From: JACDCA01 sp040881785
Lineage (GTDB): Bacteria; Acidobacteriota; Vicinamibacteria; Vicinamibacterales; 2-12-FULL-66-21
DNA length: 10,402 nucleotides
Direction: 5' to 3'
NCBI GenBank assembly: GCA_040881785.1
Contig: JBBECO010000273.1
Location: 1-10,402 of the forward strand
Shown here piece by piece: positions 1 to 6,286 of the stretch (the stretch's first letter is position 1; the number at the start of each line of letters is the position of its first letter). The translations under genes and the position numbers were made by a program. Below the pieces are notes generated by a model that did no database searches, was not told the origin of the DNA, and saw nothing but the letters and a program-made list of their open reading frames with translations.

Positions 1-2
1 GG

Positions 3-1709
3 ATGTCTCCGACACTTCGCACCGCCTCTACCGCCGGGTTTGATTCCCTCGGCCTGTCCGAATCCCTCCTGAAGGCCGTCACCACCCTGGGCTACGAGGA
101 GGCCACGCCGGTCCAGCGCGCGACGATCCCCCTCATGCTGGCGGGCAAGGACCTGCTGGCGCAGGCCGCCACCGGCACGGGCAAGACCGCGGCCTTCGCG
201 CTGCCGATGATCCAGATGCTCGCCGAGAGCAAACAGGGCACGGGGGCCGCGGCCGGACGAAAAGGACGCCTGAAGACCCAGGGACTCGTCCTCGTCCCGA
301 CGCGCGAGCTGGCGATGCAGGTCGCCGAAGCCACGCACAAGTACGCCCGGGGCAGCGGACTCATTGTCGTCCCGCTCTACGGCGGCGCCTCGATGATGCA
401 GCAGATCCGCGCCCTCGAGCGCGGCGCCGACATCGTCGTCGGCACCCCGGGGCGCATCCTGGATCACCTCCGCCGGCAGTCGCTCGTGCTGGACGGCGTG
501 CGCGTGCTGGTCCTCGACGAAGCCGACGAGATGCTCGACATGGGCTTTGCCGAAGACATCGAGACGATCCTCGAATCCACGCCGGCCGAGCGCCAGACAA
601 CCCTCTTCGCGGCGACGATGCCGGCGCGGCTGCGGGCGATGACGCAGAAGCACCTCCGCAAGCCCGAGCACATCATGATCGCCGGCGAGAAGACCGCGGC
701 CGGCAAGATGCCGCGCGTGCGCCAGGTCGCGTATGTCGTCGCGCGCCCGCACAAGGCCGTCGCCCTGCAGCGCGTGCTCGATGTGGAGAGCCCGACCTCG
801 GCGCTCGTCTTCTGCCGCACGCGTCTCGAGGTCGACACGCTCGTCGAGACGCTCAACGCGCACGGCTACCGCGCCGAAGCGATCCACGGCGGCATGCAGC
901 AGCGGCAGCGCGAAATCGTGATGGGACGGTTCCGCGCGGCGAAGGCCGACCTGCTGATCGCCACCGACGTGGCCGCGCGCGGCCTCGACATTCAGCAGCT
1001 GTCGCACGTCTTCAACTATGACGTGCCTTCGTCCCCGGAAGTCTACGTGCACCGGATCGGCCGCACCGGCCGCGCCGGGCGGGAAGGCACCGCGATCACG
1101 CTGGCCGAGCCGCGCGAGCACCGCCTGCTCAAGAGCATCGAGCGGATCACGAAGCAGAAGATCGACATCGCGACGCTGCCGACGGTCGCGGACCTGCGCG
1201 CGAAGCGGCTGGAACTGACGCGCGCCACGATCCACGAGCGGCTCATCGCGGCCGATTACGACGATGTGCGGGTGGTCGTGGACTCGCTGGCGGAAGAGTT
1301 CGACATCGTCGATATCGCGGCAGCCGCGGTCAAGGCGGCCCATCTGTCAGCCACCGGCGATGGCGAAGACCGCGATCTGCCGTCGCCGGCCGTGCCGCGA
1401 GAGGAGCGCTTCCGTGGTCCGGCCGCCGGGCCGCGCGCGCCGCGGCCCAGACCCCGGGACGACGGCCGTCCGATGACGAAGATCTTCATCGGTGCCGGAC
1501 GCCAGGCGGGGATCCGGCCCGCCGATCTCGTCGGCGCCATTACCAACGAGGCCGGGATCACGTCGCGCGATCTCGGCGCGATCGAAATCACGGATCGCTT
1601 CTCGCTCGTGGAAGTGCCGGAAGAGGGAGTGGATGCCATCATCGCCGCAATGAAGAAGGCGACGCTCCGCGGACAAAAAGTACCGGTTCGGCGCGATCGC
1701 GACGGATAG
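3..1709 (+). CDS. deaD: DEAD-box ATP-dependent RNA helicase, DeaD/CsdA type with DbpA RNA-binding domain
   Basis: ATP-dependent RNA helicase, 568 residues, expected in the cytoplasm. Family members remodel structured RNA in ribosome assembly, mRNA decay or cold adaptation. The helicase motifs appear in order: Q motif with Gln38, motif I AATGTGKT (55-62), Ia PTRELA (99-104), Ib TPGR (148-151), motif II DEAD (172-175), motif IV LVFCRTR (268-274), motif V ATDVAARGLDI (320-330) and motif VI HRIGRTGRAGR (350-360). Motif III is AAT (203-205) instead of the usual SAT. After a basic, Pro/Arg-rich linker (about 465-490), residues 491-563 match a DbpA-type RNA-binding domain (KIFIGAGR, DLVGAI, RFSLVEVP). 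This domain separates DeaD/CsdA-like proteins from short RhlE-type helicases. The ATG is only two bases inside the window, so its ribosome binding site is not visible and a longer N-terminus cannot be excluded; the Q motif so close to the N-terminus makes this start plausible. It converges on the phosphatase gene. Confidence 0.95.
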   Translation: MSPTLRTASTAGFDSLGLSESLLKAVTTLGYEEATPVQRATIPLMLAGKDLLAQAATGTGKTAAFALPMIQMLAESKQGTGAAAGRKGRLKTQGLVLVPTRELAMQVAEATHKYARGSGLIVVPLYGGASMMQQIRALERGADIVVGTPGRILDHLRRQSLVLDGVRVLVLDEADEMLDMGFAEDIETILESTPAERQTTLFAATMPARLRAMTQKHLRKPEHIMIAGEKTAAGKMPRVRQVAYVVARPHKAVALQRVLDVESPTSALVFCRTRLEVDTLVETLNAHGYRAEAIHGGMQQRQREIVMGRFRAAKADLLIATDVAARGLDIQQLSHVFNYDVPSSPEVYVHRIGRTGRAGREGTAITLAEPREHRLLKSIERITKQKIDIATLPTVADLRAKRLELTRATIHERLIAADYDDVRVVVDSLAEEFDIVDIAAAAVKAAHLSATGDGEDRDLPSPAVPREERFRGPAAGPRAPRPRPRDDGRPMTKIFIGAGRQAGIRPADLVGAITNEAGITSRDLGAIEITDRFSLVEVPEEGVDAIIAAMKKATLRGQKVPVRRDRDG

Positions 1710-1717
1710 AGCGCCGA

Positions 1718-1935
1718 CGGAGGGGACGGAGAAAACTGATTCCACACGAAGGAACGAAGTGAACGGAGACGCAAACGGAGAAAACATTTTTCGTTTGCGG
1801 AATGTCCCGCTGCACCCCCAACGGCACGCCGATCGGAACGAATCAGCGCGACACAAAAACTAAGATTGTCTTCTCCGGTTGCGTCTCCGTTAGCTCCGTT
1901 CCTTCGTGTGAATCCGTTCCCTCCGCCCCCCTCCG
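1718..1935. repeat. Large imperfect inverted repeat between convergent genes (69-base arms, 80-base centre)
   Basis: The left arm is 1718-1786 and the right arm, as reverse complement, is 1867-1935. By hand alignment about 59 of 70 columns match, with one gap on each side. The longest exact blocks are AACGGAGACGCAA and CACGAAGGAACG. The arms are built from iterated CGGAG and GGAACG units and are purine-rich on the outer-to-inner strand. The element starts 9 bases after the helicase stop, and its right arm ends directly at the phosphatase stop codon, so it fills the convergent gap. It could act as a bidirectional transcript end or 3' RNA structure, or be a dispersed non-coding repeat of MITE or REP-like type. 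No transposase gene or clear target-site duplication is visible. Open frames running across it look like artefacts. Confidence 0.85.
1770..1799 (+). other. Nested RNA hairpin at the inner edge of the left repeat arm
   Basis: CGCAAACG (1770-1777) is followed by its exact complement CGTTTGCG (1792-1799). Bases 1778-1782 can pair with 1787-1791 if two G-U pairs are allowed. This gives a 13-pair RNA stem with a four-base AACA loop, starting about 60 bases after the helicase stop. No U tract follows the stem, so it does not look like a classical intrinsic terminator; 3'-end protection of the helicase mRNA or a Rho-assisted end are alternatives. It competes with pairing of the long arms. Confidence 0.6.
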
Positions 1936-3528
1936 TTACCTCGCGCTCGAGGCCTCGACCAGATGCGGGTTGTTGTACTCGCTCGTGAAGCCCTTCACGA
2001 AGTGCTCCTCTGATGTGCGTGATTCGATGGTCGGCACGCCGAACCAGTCGCTTTGCAGGGCATCCCTTTCGAGATTCAGCACCACATATCCGTGCGAAAG
2101 CCCGTCGGCCCAGCGCAGGTGCGGCCGCGCCGCTTTCAGCTGGCGCAGGCGGTCCGCCGCGGTCGCCGCGTTCCATCCGCTCGGGGACGTAATGGACGGC
2201 GTGACCAGTTCGATCGCGCGCGTGCCGCGCCCGGTGCCGGCGTCGTACGCGCCCCAGGGATCCTTCGCGATGTCGTACGCCCACGAGCTGTGGACGTCTC
2301 CCGTCAGCACGACGGCGTTCCTCATGTCATGCGTCTCGAGAAAATCGACGACGCGGTCGCGCGCCGGGCGGTAGCCGTCCCAGGCGTCGGTGTTGCCCGA
2401 CGGCTGGCCCCACGGCGCCATCGGCGCAAACATCACCTGCTGGCCGAGCACCTGCCAGCGCGCGCCGCGCGCCCTCGACTTCTGCAGCTCGCCGAAGAGC
2501 CACGCCTCCTGCGCGCGTCCCAGCAGCGACCGTCGCGGGTCCTCGATGACGCCGAGCTGGTCGCGCTGCGCGGCCTGTTGATCGCGCGCGACGACGCGGG
2601 TGTCGAGCATGATGAGGTCGGCGAGACCGCCGAACCGGAAGGTCCGGTAGATGCGCGCCTGCGAGGGCGCGCCCTGCTCGCGGATCGGCATCCATTCGTA
2701 GTACGCCCGGATTGCGGCATGCTTCCGCGCCGTCCAGTCACCTTCGCCCTGGTCCGGATTGTGGTTCTGCGCCCCGTCGCGCCAGGTGTTGTTGGTGATC
2801 TCGTGGTCGTCCCACACCGTGATCCACGGATGGAGCCGGTGGGCGTCCTGCAGGTCGGGATCCGTTTTGTACTGGGCGTGGCGCGTCCGGTAGTCCTCGA
2901 GCGATGTGATCTCCTTGTTCGGTGCGGGGATCCGTCCGAATCGCGTCCCGTCCCCATAACGCGCATTTGCGTACTCGTAGTAGTAGTCGCCGAGGTGCAG
3001 CACCGCGTCGAGATCCGCGCGGTTGGCGATGCCGCGATACGCGTTGAAGTATCCCTGGGGCAGATTCGAGCAGGACGCGACGGCGAGGCTCACGCGTGTG
3101 GTCCCTTTGCCCGGGAGCGTGCGCGTGCGGCCGGTCCGCGATCGTTCGCCGACGGCCTGGAAGCGGTAGTGGTAACGGGTGCCCGGGGTGAGGCCGGTGA
3201 CGTCCACCTTCACGGTGAAATCGCGGTCCCGGCCGGTCGTCAGTTCGCCGCGGCGCACGATCTGACGGAATCCATCGTCGCGGGCGACCTCCCAGCGGAC
3301 ACGCGGCCGCGCGGCCGGCGCCGCGCCGCTGACCCGCGTCCAGAGCATCACGCGGTCGGCCAGGGGATCACCCGATGCCACGCCGTGCAGGAACACCGTG
3401 CGCCCCTCGACGCCCGGCTGCAGACGCAGCCATGGCGCCAGCAGGGGCGTGGCTCCGGCGACGGCCGCGAGATTGAGGAACTCACGCCGGCTGACAGGCA
3501 TGCCAAAGGTTACACGGCGCGGGGTCAT
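1936..3528 (-). CDS. phoD: PhoD-family alkaline phosphatase/phosphodiesterase, Tat-exported
   Basis: Predicted extracytoplasmic metallophosphoesterase releasing phosphate from phosphomono- or diesters; 530 residues, normal for PhoD. The N-terminus carries a twin-arginine motif SRREFL (13-18) and a hydrophobic stretch to about residue 34, so export folded through Tat is expected. A PhoD N-terminal beta domain (about 44-138) precedes the catalytic domain. Visible metal-site motifs are ASC (Cys153, the iron ligand position in PhoD), HLGDYYYE (Asp180), VWDDHEITNN (238-247) and LTGDVHSSW (408-416), so the enzyme looks intact. The ATG at 3528 is the longest start. A second ATG at 3501 (residue 10) gives a more typical Tat leader, MPVSRREFL; neither start has a good Shine-Dalgarno. 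It is divergent from the efflux operon and convergent with the helicase. No correctly spaced Pho box is seen, so phosphate control is not shown by sequence. Confidence 0.93.
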   Translation of the reverse strand: MTPRRVTFGMPVSRREFLNLAAVAGATPLLAPWLRLQPGVEGRTVFLHGVASGDPLADRVMLWTRVSGAAPAARPRVRWEVARDDGFRQIVRRGELTTGRDRDFTVKVDVTGLTPGTRYHYRFQAVGERSRTGRTRTLPGKGTTRVSLAVASCSNLPQGYFNAYRGIANRADLDAVLHLGDYYYEYANARYGDGTRFGRIPAPNKEITSLEDYRTRHAQYKTDPDLQDAHRLHPWITVWDDHEITNNTWRDGAQNHNPDQGEGDWTARKHAAIRAYYEWMPIREQGAPSQARIYRTFRFGGLADLIMLDTRVVARDQQAAQRDQLGVIEDPRRSLLGRAQEAWLFGELQKSRARGARWQVLGQQVMFAPMAPWGQPSGNTDAWDGYRPARDRVVDFLETHDMRNAVVLTGDVHSSWAYDIAKDPWGAYDAGTGRGTRAIELVTPSITSPSGWNAATAADRLRQLKAARPHLRWADGLSHGYVVLNLERDALQSDWFGVPTIESRTSEEHFVKGFTSEYNNPHLVEASSAR

Positions 3529-3545
3529 GAGTCATAGTGGTCATA

Positions 3546-3557
3546 CGGGGTACCCCG
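3546..3557. promoter_or_regulatory. Perfect 12-base palindrome in the divergent intergenic region
   Basis: CGGGGTACCCCG is self-complementary and lies between the phosphatase start and the efflux operon start. Next to it, GTCAT occurs three times in the same orientation (3524-3528, 3531-3535, 3540-3544), the first overlapping the phosphatase ATG at 3528. The position suits an operator for a dimeric repressor acting on one or both genes. GC-rich DNA makes such palindromes fairly common, so the role is a guess. Confidence 0.3.
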
Positions 3558-3578
3558 CGGCGCGGATGGCGGGGTCGC

Positions 3579-3585
3579 AAGGAGG
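3579..3585 (+). promoter_or_regulatory. Orphan Shine-Dalgarno-like AAGGAGG upstream of the efflux operon
   Basis: AAGGAGG is a near-perfect anti-16S complement but has no ATG, GTG or TTG at normal spacing. The next ATG (3606-3608) is 20 bases downstream and opens a frame of only four codons (M-W-F-C-stop). The outer-membrane factor ATG at 3631 is 45 bases away and has only a weak GGATGG before it. AGGAG (3580-3584) can pair with CTCCT (3599-3603). It may be chance, a ribosome standby site or part of the leader structure. Confidence 0.25.
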
Positions 3586-3630
3586 CGGGAATAGAAGTCT
3601 CCTCGATGTGGTTCTGCTGACGGATGGACG

Positions 3631-5184
3631 ATGTTGGAATACGTACGTAGCGTTTTTACCGGGTTTGCACTCCTTTTCATTACCGCGATACCAGCCTTCG
3701 CACAGGAGCCCCAGCCAGTCCCCCCAGGTCCCTTGACGCTCGAACAGGTGCTCGAGCTGGCCGAGACGCGCAGTGAGGCGGTCGCCATCGCCGAGACCGG
3801 TGTGCGGCGCGCCGAAGGGGAGCAGCTCCGCGCCCGGAGCGGACGGCTGCCTCAGCTGAACGGCTCGGCCAGTTACGACCGGGCGCTGGCGTCGGAGTTC
3901 TCCGGTGTCTTCGGCGGCGGGTCATCCGGTCCGCCGTGCCCCCCGTTCACGCTCGACCCGTCGGCGGCGCTGCCCGATCGGGTCGCGGAGATCGAGCGGG
4001 CGATCGACTGCGGCGCGGTCGGCAGTTCGCTGTTCGGGGGTGGCGGCGATGACGATGCGCTCGACCTGCCGTTCGGCCGGAAGAACACCTGGCGGGTCAA
4101 CCTCCTCTTCTCGCAGTCGATCTATTCCGGCGGACGGCTGGGCGCGCAGGCGCAGCTGTCGGCCGTCGGGCGCGAGAGCGCGGAGCTCGCCCTGACGGCG
4201 TCGCGCGCGCGCCTGTTGTTCGAGGTCACGCAGGCGTTCTACGACGCCGCGCTGAGCGAGCGTCTCGTGCACATCGCCGAGGCGACCGTTGCCCAGGCCG
4301 ACGCGACGGTCCGCCAGGTCCAGGCGGGCTTCGAGGCCGGCGCGCAACCCGAGTTCGAGCTGTTGCGCGCGCGGGTCGCGCGCGACAATCAGCAGCCGCT
4401 CGTGATCCGGCAGCGCGCGAACCGCGACATCGCGCTGTTGCGACTCAAGCAGCTTCTCGAGCTGCCGCCCGACTACGACCTGCAGCTCGTCGCGCCGCTC
4501 GACGGACCGGTCGCGCCTCCGCCGGTGTTTGCGGCACGGTTGACGGACGCGCAGACGGCCGTCGCCGCCACGGCGACCGATCGGACACCCGTGAAGGAAG
4601 CGGCGGCCGCGGTGCGGCTGCGCGAGGCCTCGCTCCGCGCCGCCCTCGCCGAGCGCCGGCCGGCCGTCTCGCTCACATCGAACTACAGCCGCGTGGCGTA
4701 TCCGTCCGGAGCCTTTCCGACGGGAGATTTCCGGACGAACTGGACCGTCGGTGCGTCGGTGGACGTTCCCATCCTCACCGGCGGCCGTCAGCGCGGCAGC
4801 GAGATGGTCGCGCGGGCCGATCTCGAGCAGTCCCGGCTCCAGTTGCGGCAGGTCGAAGAGCTCGCGCTGCTCGACGCGCGCGCCGCGCACGCGGAGCTGA
4901 CGGCCGCGCGCGCCGTCTTCGACGCGAGCGCCGGCACCATCGAGCAGGCGACGCGCGCGTATCAGATCGCGGAAGTCAGATATCAATCGGGTGTCTCGAC
5001 CCAGCTCGAGCTGTCGGACGCCCGTCTGCTGCTGCAGCAGGCGGAAGCCAACCGGGCCCAGGCCGCCCGCGATCTTCAGGTGGCACGCGCGCGCGTCGCG
5101 CTGCTGCCGGACCTTCCGCTCGGCCTGTCGAGCGGCAGCACATCACCGGCGGCACAGTCAGGCGGCAGGGGAGGCACTCAGTGA
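3631..5184 (+). CDS. TolC-family outer-membrane efflux protein
   Basis: Outer-membrane channel of the tripartite pump encoded with the next two genes; 517 residues, slightly longer than typical TolC proteins. Residues 1-25 form a Sec signal peptide (hydrophobic core, AFAQ cleavage region). The two-fold internal repeat is clear: NTWRVNLLFSQSIYSGGR (152-169) parallels TNWTVGASVDVPILTGGR (369-386), and QAGFEAGAQPEFELLRARV (231-249) parallels RYQSGVSTQLELSDARLLL (450-468). Long heptad-like Ala/Arg/Gln helices lie between them. The first surface loop (about 88-152) is unusually long, Gly/Pro-rich, and holds the only two cysteines, Cys103 and Cys127; the equivalent second loop has only about 20 residues. 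The tail after 497 is Ser/Gly-rich. The start is set by the signal peptide and an in-frame stop at 3592; the ribosome site is weak (GGATGG). First gene of the operon; its TGA overlaps the adaptor GTG. Drug or metal specificity cannot be assigned. Confidence 0.93.
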   Translation: MLEYVRSVFTGFALLFITAIPAFAQEPQPVPPGPLTLEQVLELAETRSEAVAIAETGVRRAEGEQLRARSGRLPQLNGSASYDRALASEFSGVFGGGSSGPPCPPFTLDPSAALPDRVAEIERAIDCGAVGSSLFGGGGDDDALDLPFGRKNTWRVNLLFSQSIYSGGRLGAQAQLSAVGRESAELALTASRARLLFEVTQAFYDAALSERLVHIAEATVAQADATVRQVQAGFEAGAQPEFELLRARVARDNQQPLVIRQRANRDIALLRLKQLLELPPDYDLQLVAPLDGPVAPPPVFAARLTDAQTAVAATATDRTPVKEAAAAVRLREASLRAALAERRPAVSLTSNYSRVAYPSGAFPTGDFRTNWTVGASVDVPILTGGRQRGSEMVARADLEQSRLQLRQVEELALLDARAAHAELTAARAVFDASAGTIEQATRAYQIAEVRYQSGVSTQLELSDARLLLQQAEANRAQAARDLQVARARVALLPDLPLGLSSGSTSPAAQSGGRGGTQ

Positions 5185-6284
5185 CCGGTCGAAGAGGGTA
5201 TGCGTGGGTGGCGTGCGGGCTGCTGCTCGCGCTCGGTGTGAGCGGCTGCCAGGCAGACGCCGAACGGCCCGGGGCCGATGCCGCGCCGGCCCCCCTGCAG
5301 GTCGGCGCCGAAAACGTCCTGACGGTCAGACGCGGCCGGATCGTCGCGGGTCCGTTGATTTCCGGCGAGCTGCGCGCAGCCCGGGAAGCGACGGTGCGCG
5401 CCGAGGTCGGCGGGTCGATGCTGCAGGTGACCGTCGAGGAAGGGCAGGCCGTGCGCAAAGGGGCGCTGCTCGGCCGGATCGAGACCGCCACCCTCGACGA
5501 CATGCGCCAGTCGGCCGTCTCGGCGCTGAAGAACGCGCAGAGTCAGCTGGACGTCGCGCGGCGCGAGGCCGACCGCACCGCGCAACTCGTCGCGGCCGGG
5601 GCGCTGGCGGCGCGCGATCTCGAGGTGGCCCGGAGCAACGTCACCGCCGCGGAGGCGCAGGTGGCCGACGCGCGCGCGCGGCTCCAGTCCGCGCAGAAAC
5701 AGCTCGGCGACACCGTCCTGCACGCGCCGATCGCCGGCATCGTCTCCGACCGTCCCGTGAACGTGGGCGACGTGGTGAGCCCGGGTACGGCGCTCTTCAC
5801 GATCATCGATCCGTCGTCGATGCGCCTTGAAGCGTCGGTCCCGTCGGAAGCGCTCGCCGCCCTGCGGGTGAGCGCGCCCGTCGAGTTCACGGTCCGCGGT
5901 TACGAGACCCCGTTCGAGGGGCGGATCGACCGCATCAGTCCGCAGGCCGATCCGTCCACGCGCCAGGTGCCGATCTTCGTCAGCGTGGGGAATCCGTCGG
6001 GACGCCTGGTCGCGGGCCTCTTCGCCGAAGGACGGGTCCTCAGTGAGGCGGCCGAGGGGCTGATCGTGCCGTTGAACGCCGTCAACACGTCCGGGGATGC
6101 CGCGTGGGTCCTGCGTGTGAACGGGGGCAAGGCGGAAAAGGTCGCGGTCACGCTCGGTCTTCGCGATCCACGCACCGAGCGCGTGCAGATCGTGTCGGGC
6201 GTCAACGAAGGGGACGTGCTCCTCCGGGGTGCCGCGCAGGGCATTACACCAGGCACCGCGGTGAATGTCGGGACGGCGAAGTAG
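5181..6284 (+). CDS. RND efflux periplasmic adaptor (membrane fusion protein), lipoprotein
   Basis: Periplasmic adaptor linking the RND pump to the outer-membrane channel; 367 residues, usual for the HlyD/AcrA family. The N-terminus is a lipoprotein signal with lipobox VSGC, so Cys23 is the predicted acylated residue anchoring it in the inner membrane. The two halves of the lipoyl (barrel-sandwich) domain are at about 71-101 (VRAEVGGSM, VEEGQAVRKG) and 178-209 (LHAPIAGIVS, VNVGDVVSPG). A coiled-coil hairpin lies between (about 105-175), followed by the beta-barrel domain (about 212-288) and a membrane-proximal domain (about 292-365). The GTG start overlaps the upstream TGA as GTGA. AGGGGAGG at 5167-5174, six bases before it, is a good ribosome binding site, which supports this start and translational coupling. 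The pump gene starts two bases after its TAG. Confidence 0.94.
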   Translation: MTGRRGYAWVACGLLLALGVSGCQADAERPGADAAPAPLQVGAENVLTVRRGRIVAGPLISGELRAAREATVRAEVGGSMLQVTVEEGQAVRKGALLGRIETATLDDMRQSAVSALKNAQSQLDVARREADRTAQLVAAGALAARDLEVARSNVTAAEAQVADARARLQSAQKQLGDTVLHAPIAGIVSDRPVNVGDVVSPGTALFTIIDPSSMRLEASVPSEALAALRVSAPVEFTVRGYETPFEGRIDRISPQADPSTRQVPIFVSVGNPSGRLVAGLFAEGRVLSEAAEGLIVPLNAVNTSGDAAWVLRVNGGKAEKVAVTLGLRDPRTERVQIVSGVNEGDVLLRGAAQGITPGTAVNVGTAK

Positions 6285-6286
6285 CG

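Noticed and set aside
1718..1935. Insertion sequence or CRISPR-like element in the helicase-phosphatase gap
   Set aside because: There is no transposase frame, no clear target-site duplication, and only two inverted arms without regularly spaced direct repeats.
1256..2284. Open frames crossing the inverted repeat (for example minus strand 1256-2284 and plus strand 1802-2374)
   Set aside because: They combine antisense helicase or phosphatase sequence with repeat-encoded Arg/Thr/Gly-rich peptide; they match no family and are typical false gene calls over such repeats.
2053..3537. Long open frame (494 codons) on the plus strand opposite the phosphatase gene
   Set aside because: It is the antisense shadow of a clear PhoD gene in GC-rich DNA. 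Its translation is Arg/Val/Ala-rich with no domain, and no ribosome site is seen.
3524..3544. Pho box controlling the phosphatase
   Set aside because: Pho boxes need CTGTCAT-like units repeated every 11 bases with an AT-rich gap; here GTCAT units are 7 and 9 bases apart and the first overlaps the ATG at 3528.
6104..6286. N-terminal extension of the RND pump to an ATG at 6104
   Set aside because: It would overlap the adaptor gene by 181 bases and add 61 residues of Arg/Gly-rich shadow sequence before the conserved pump N-terminus MFISDLAIRRPV.
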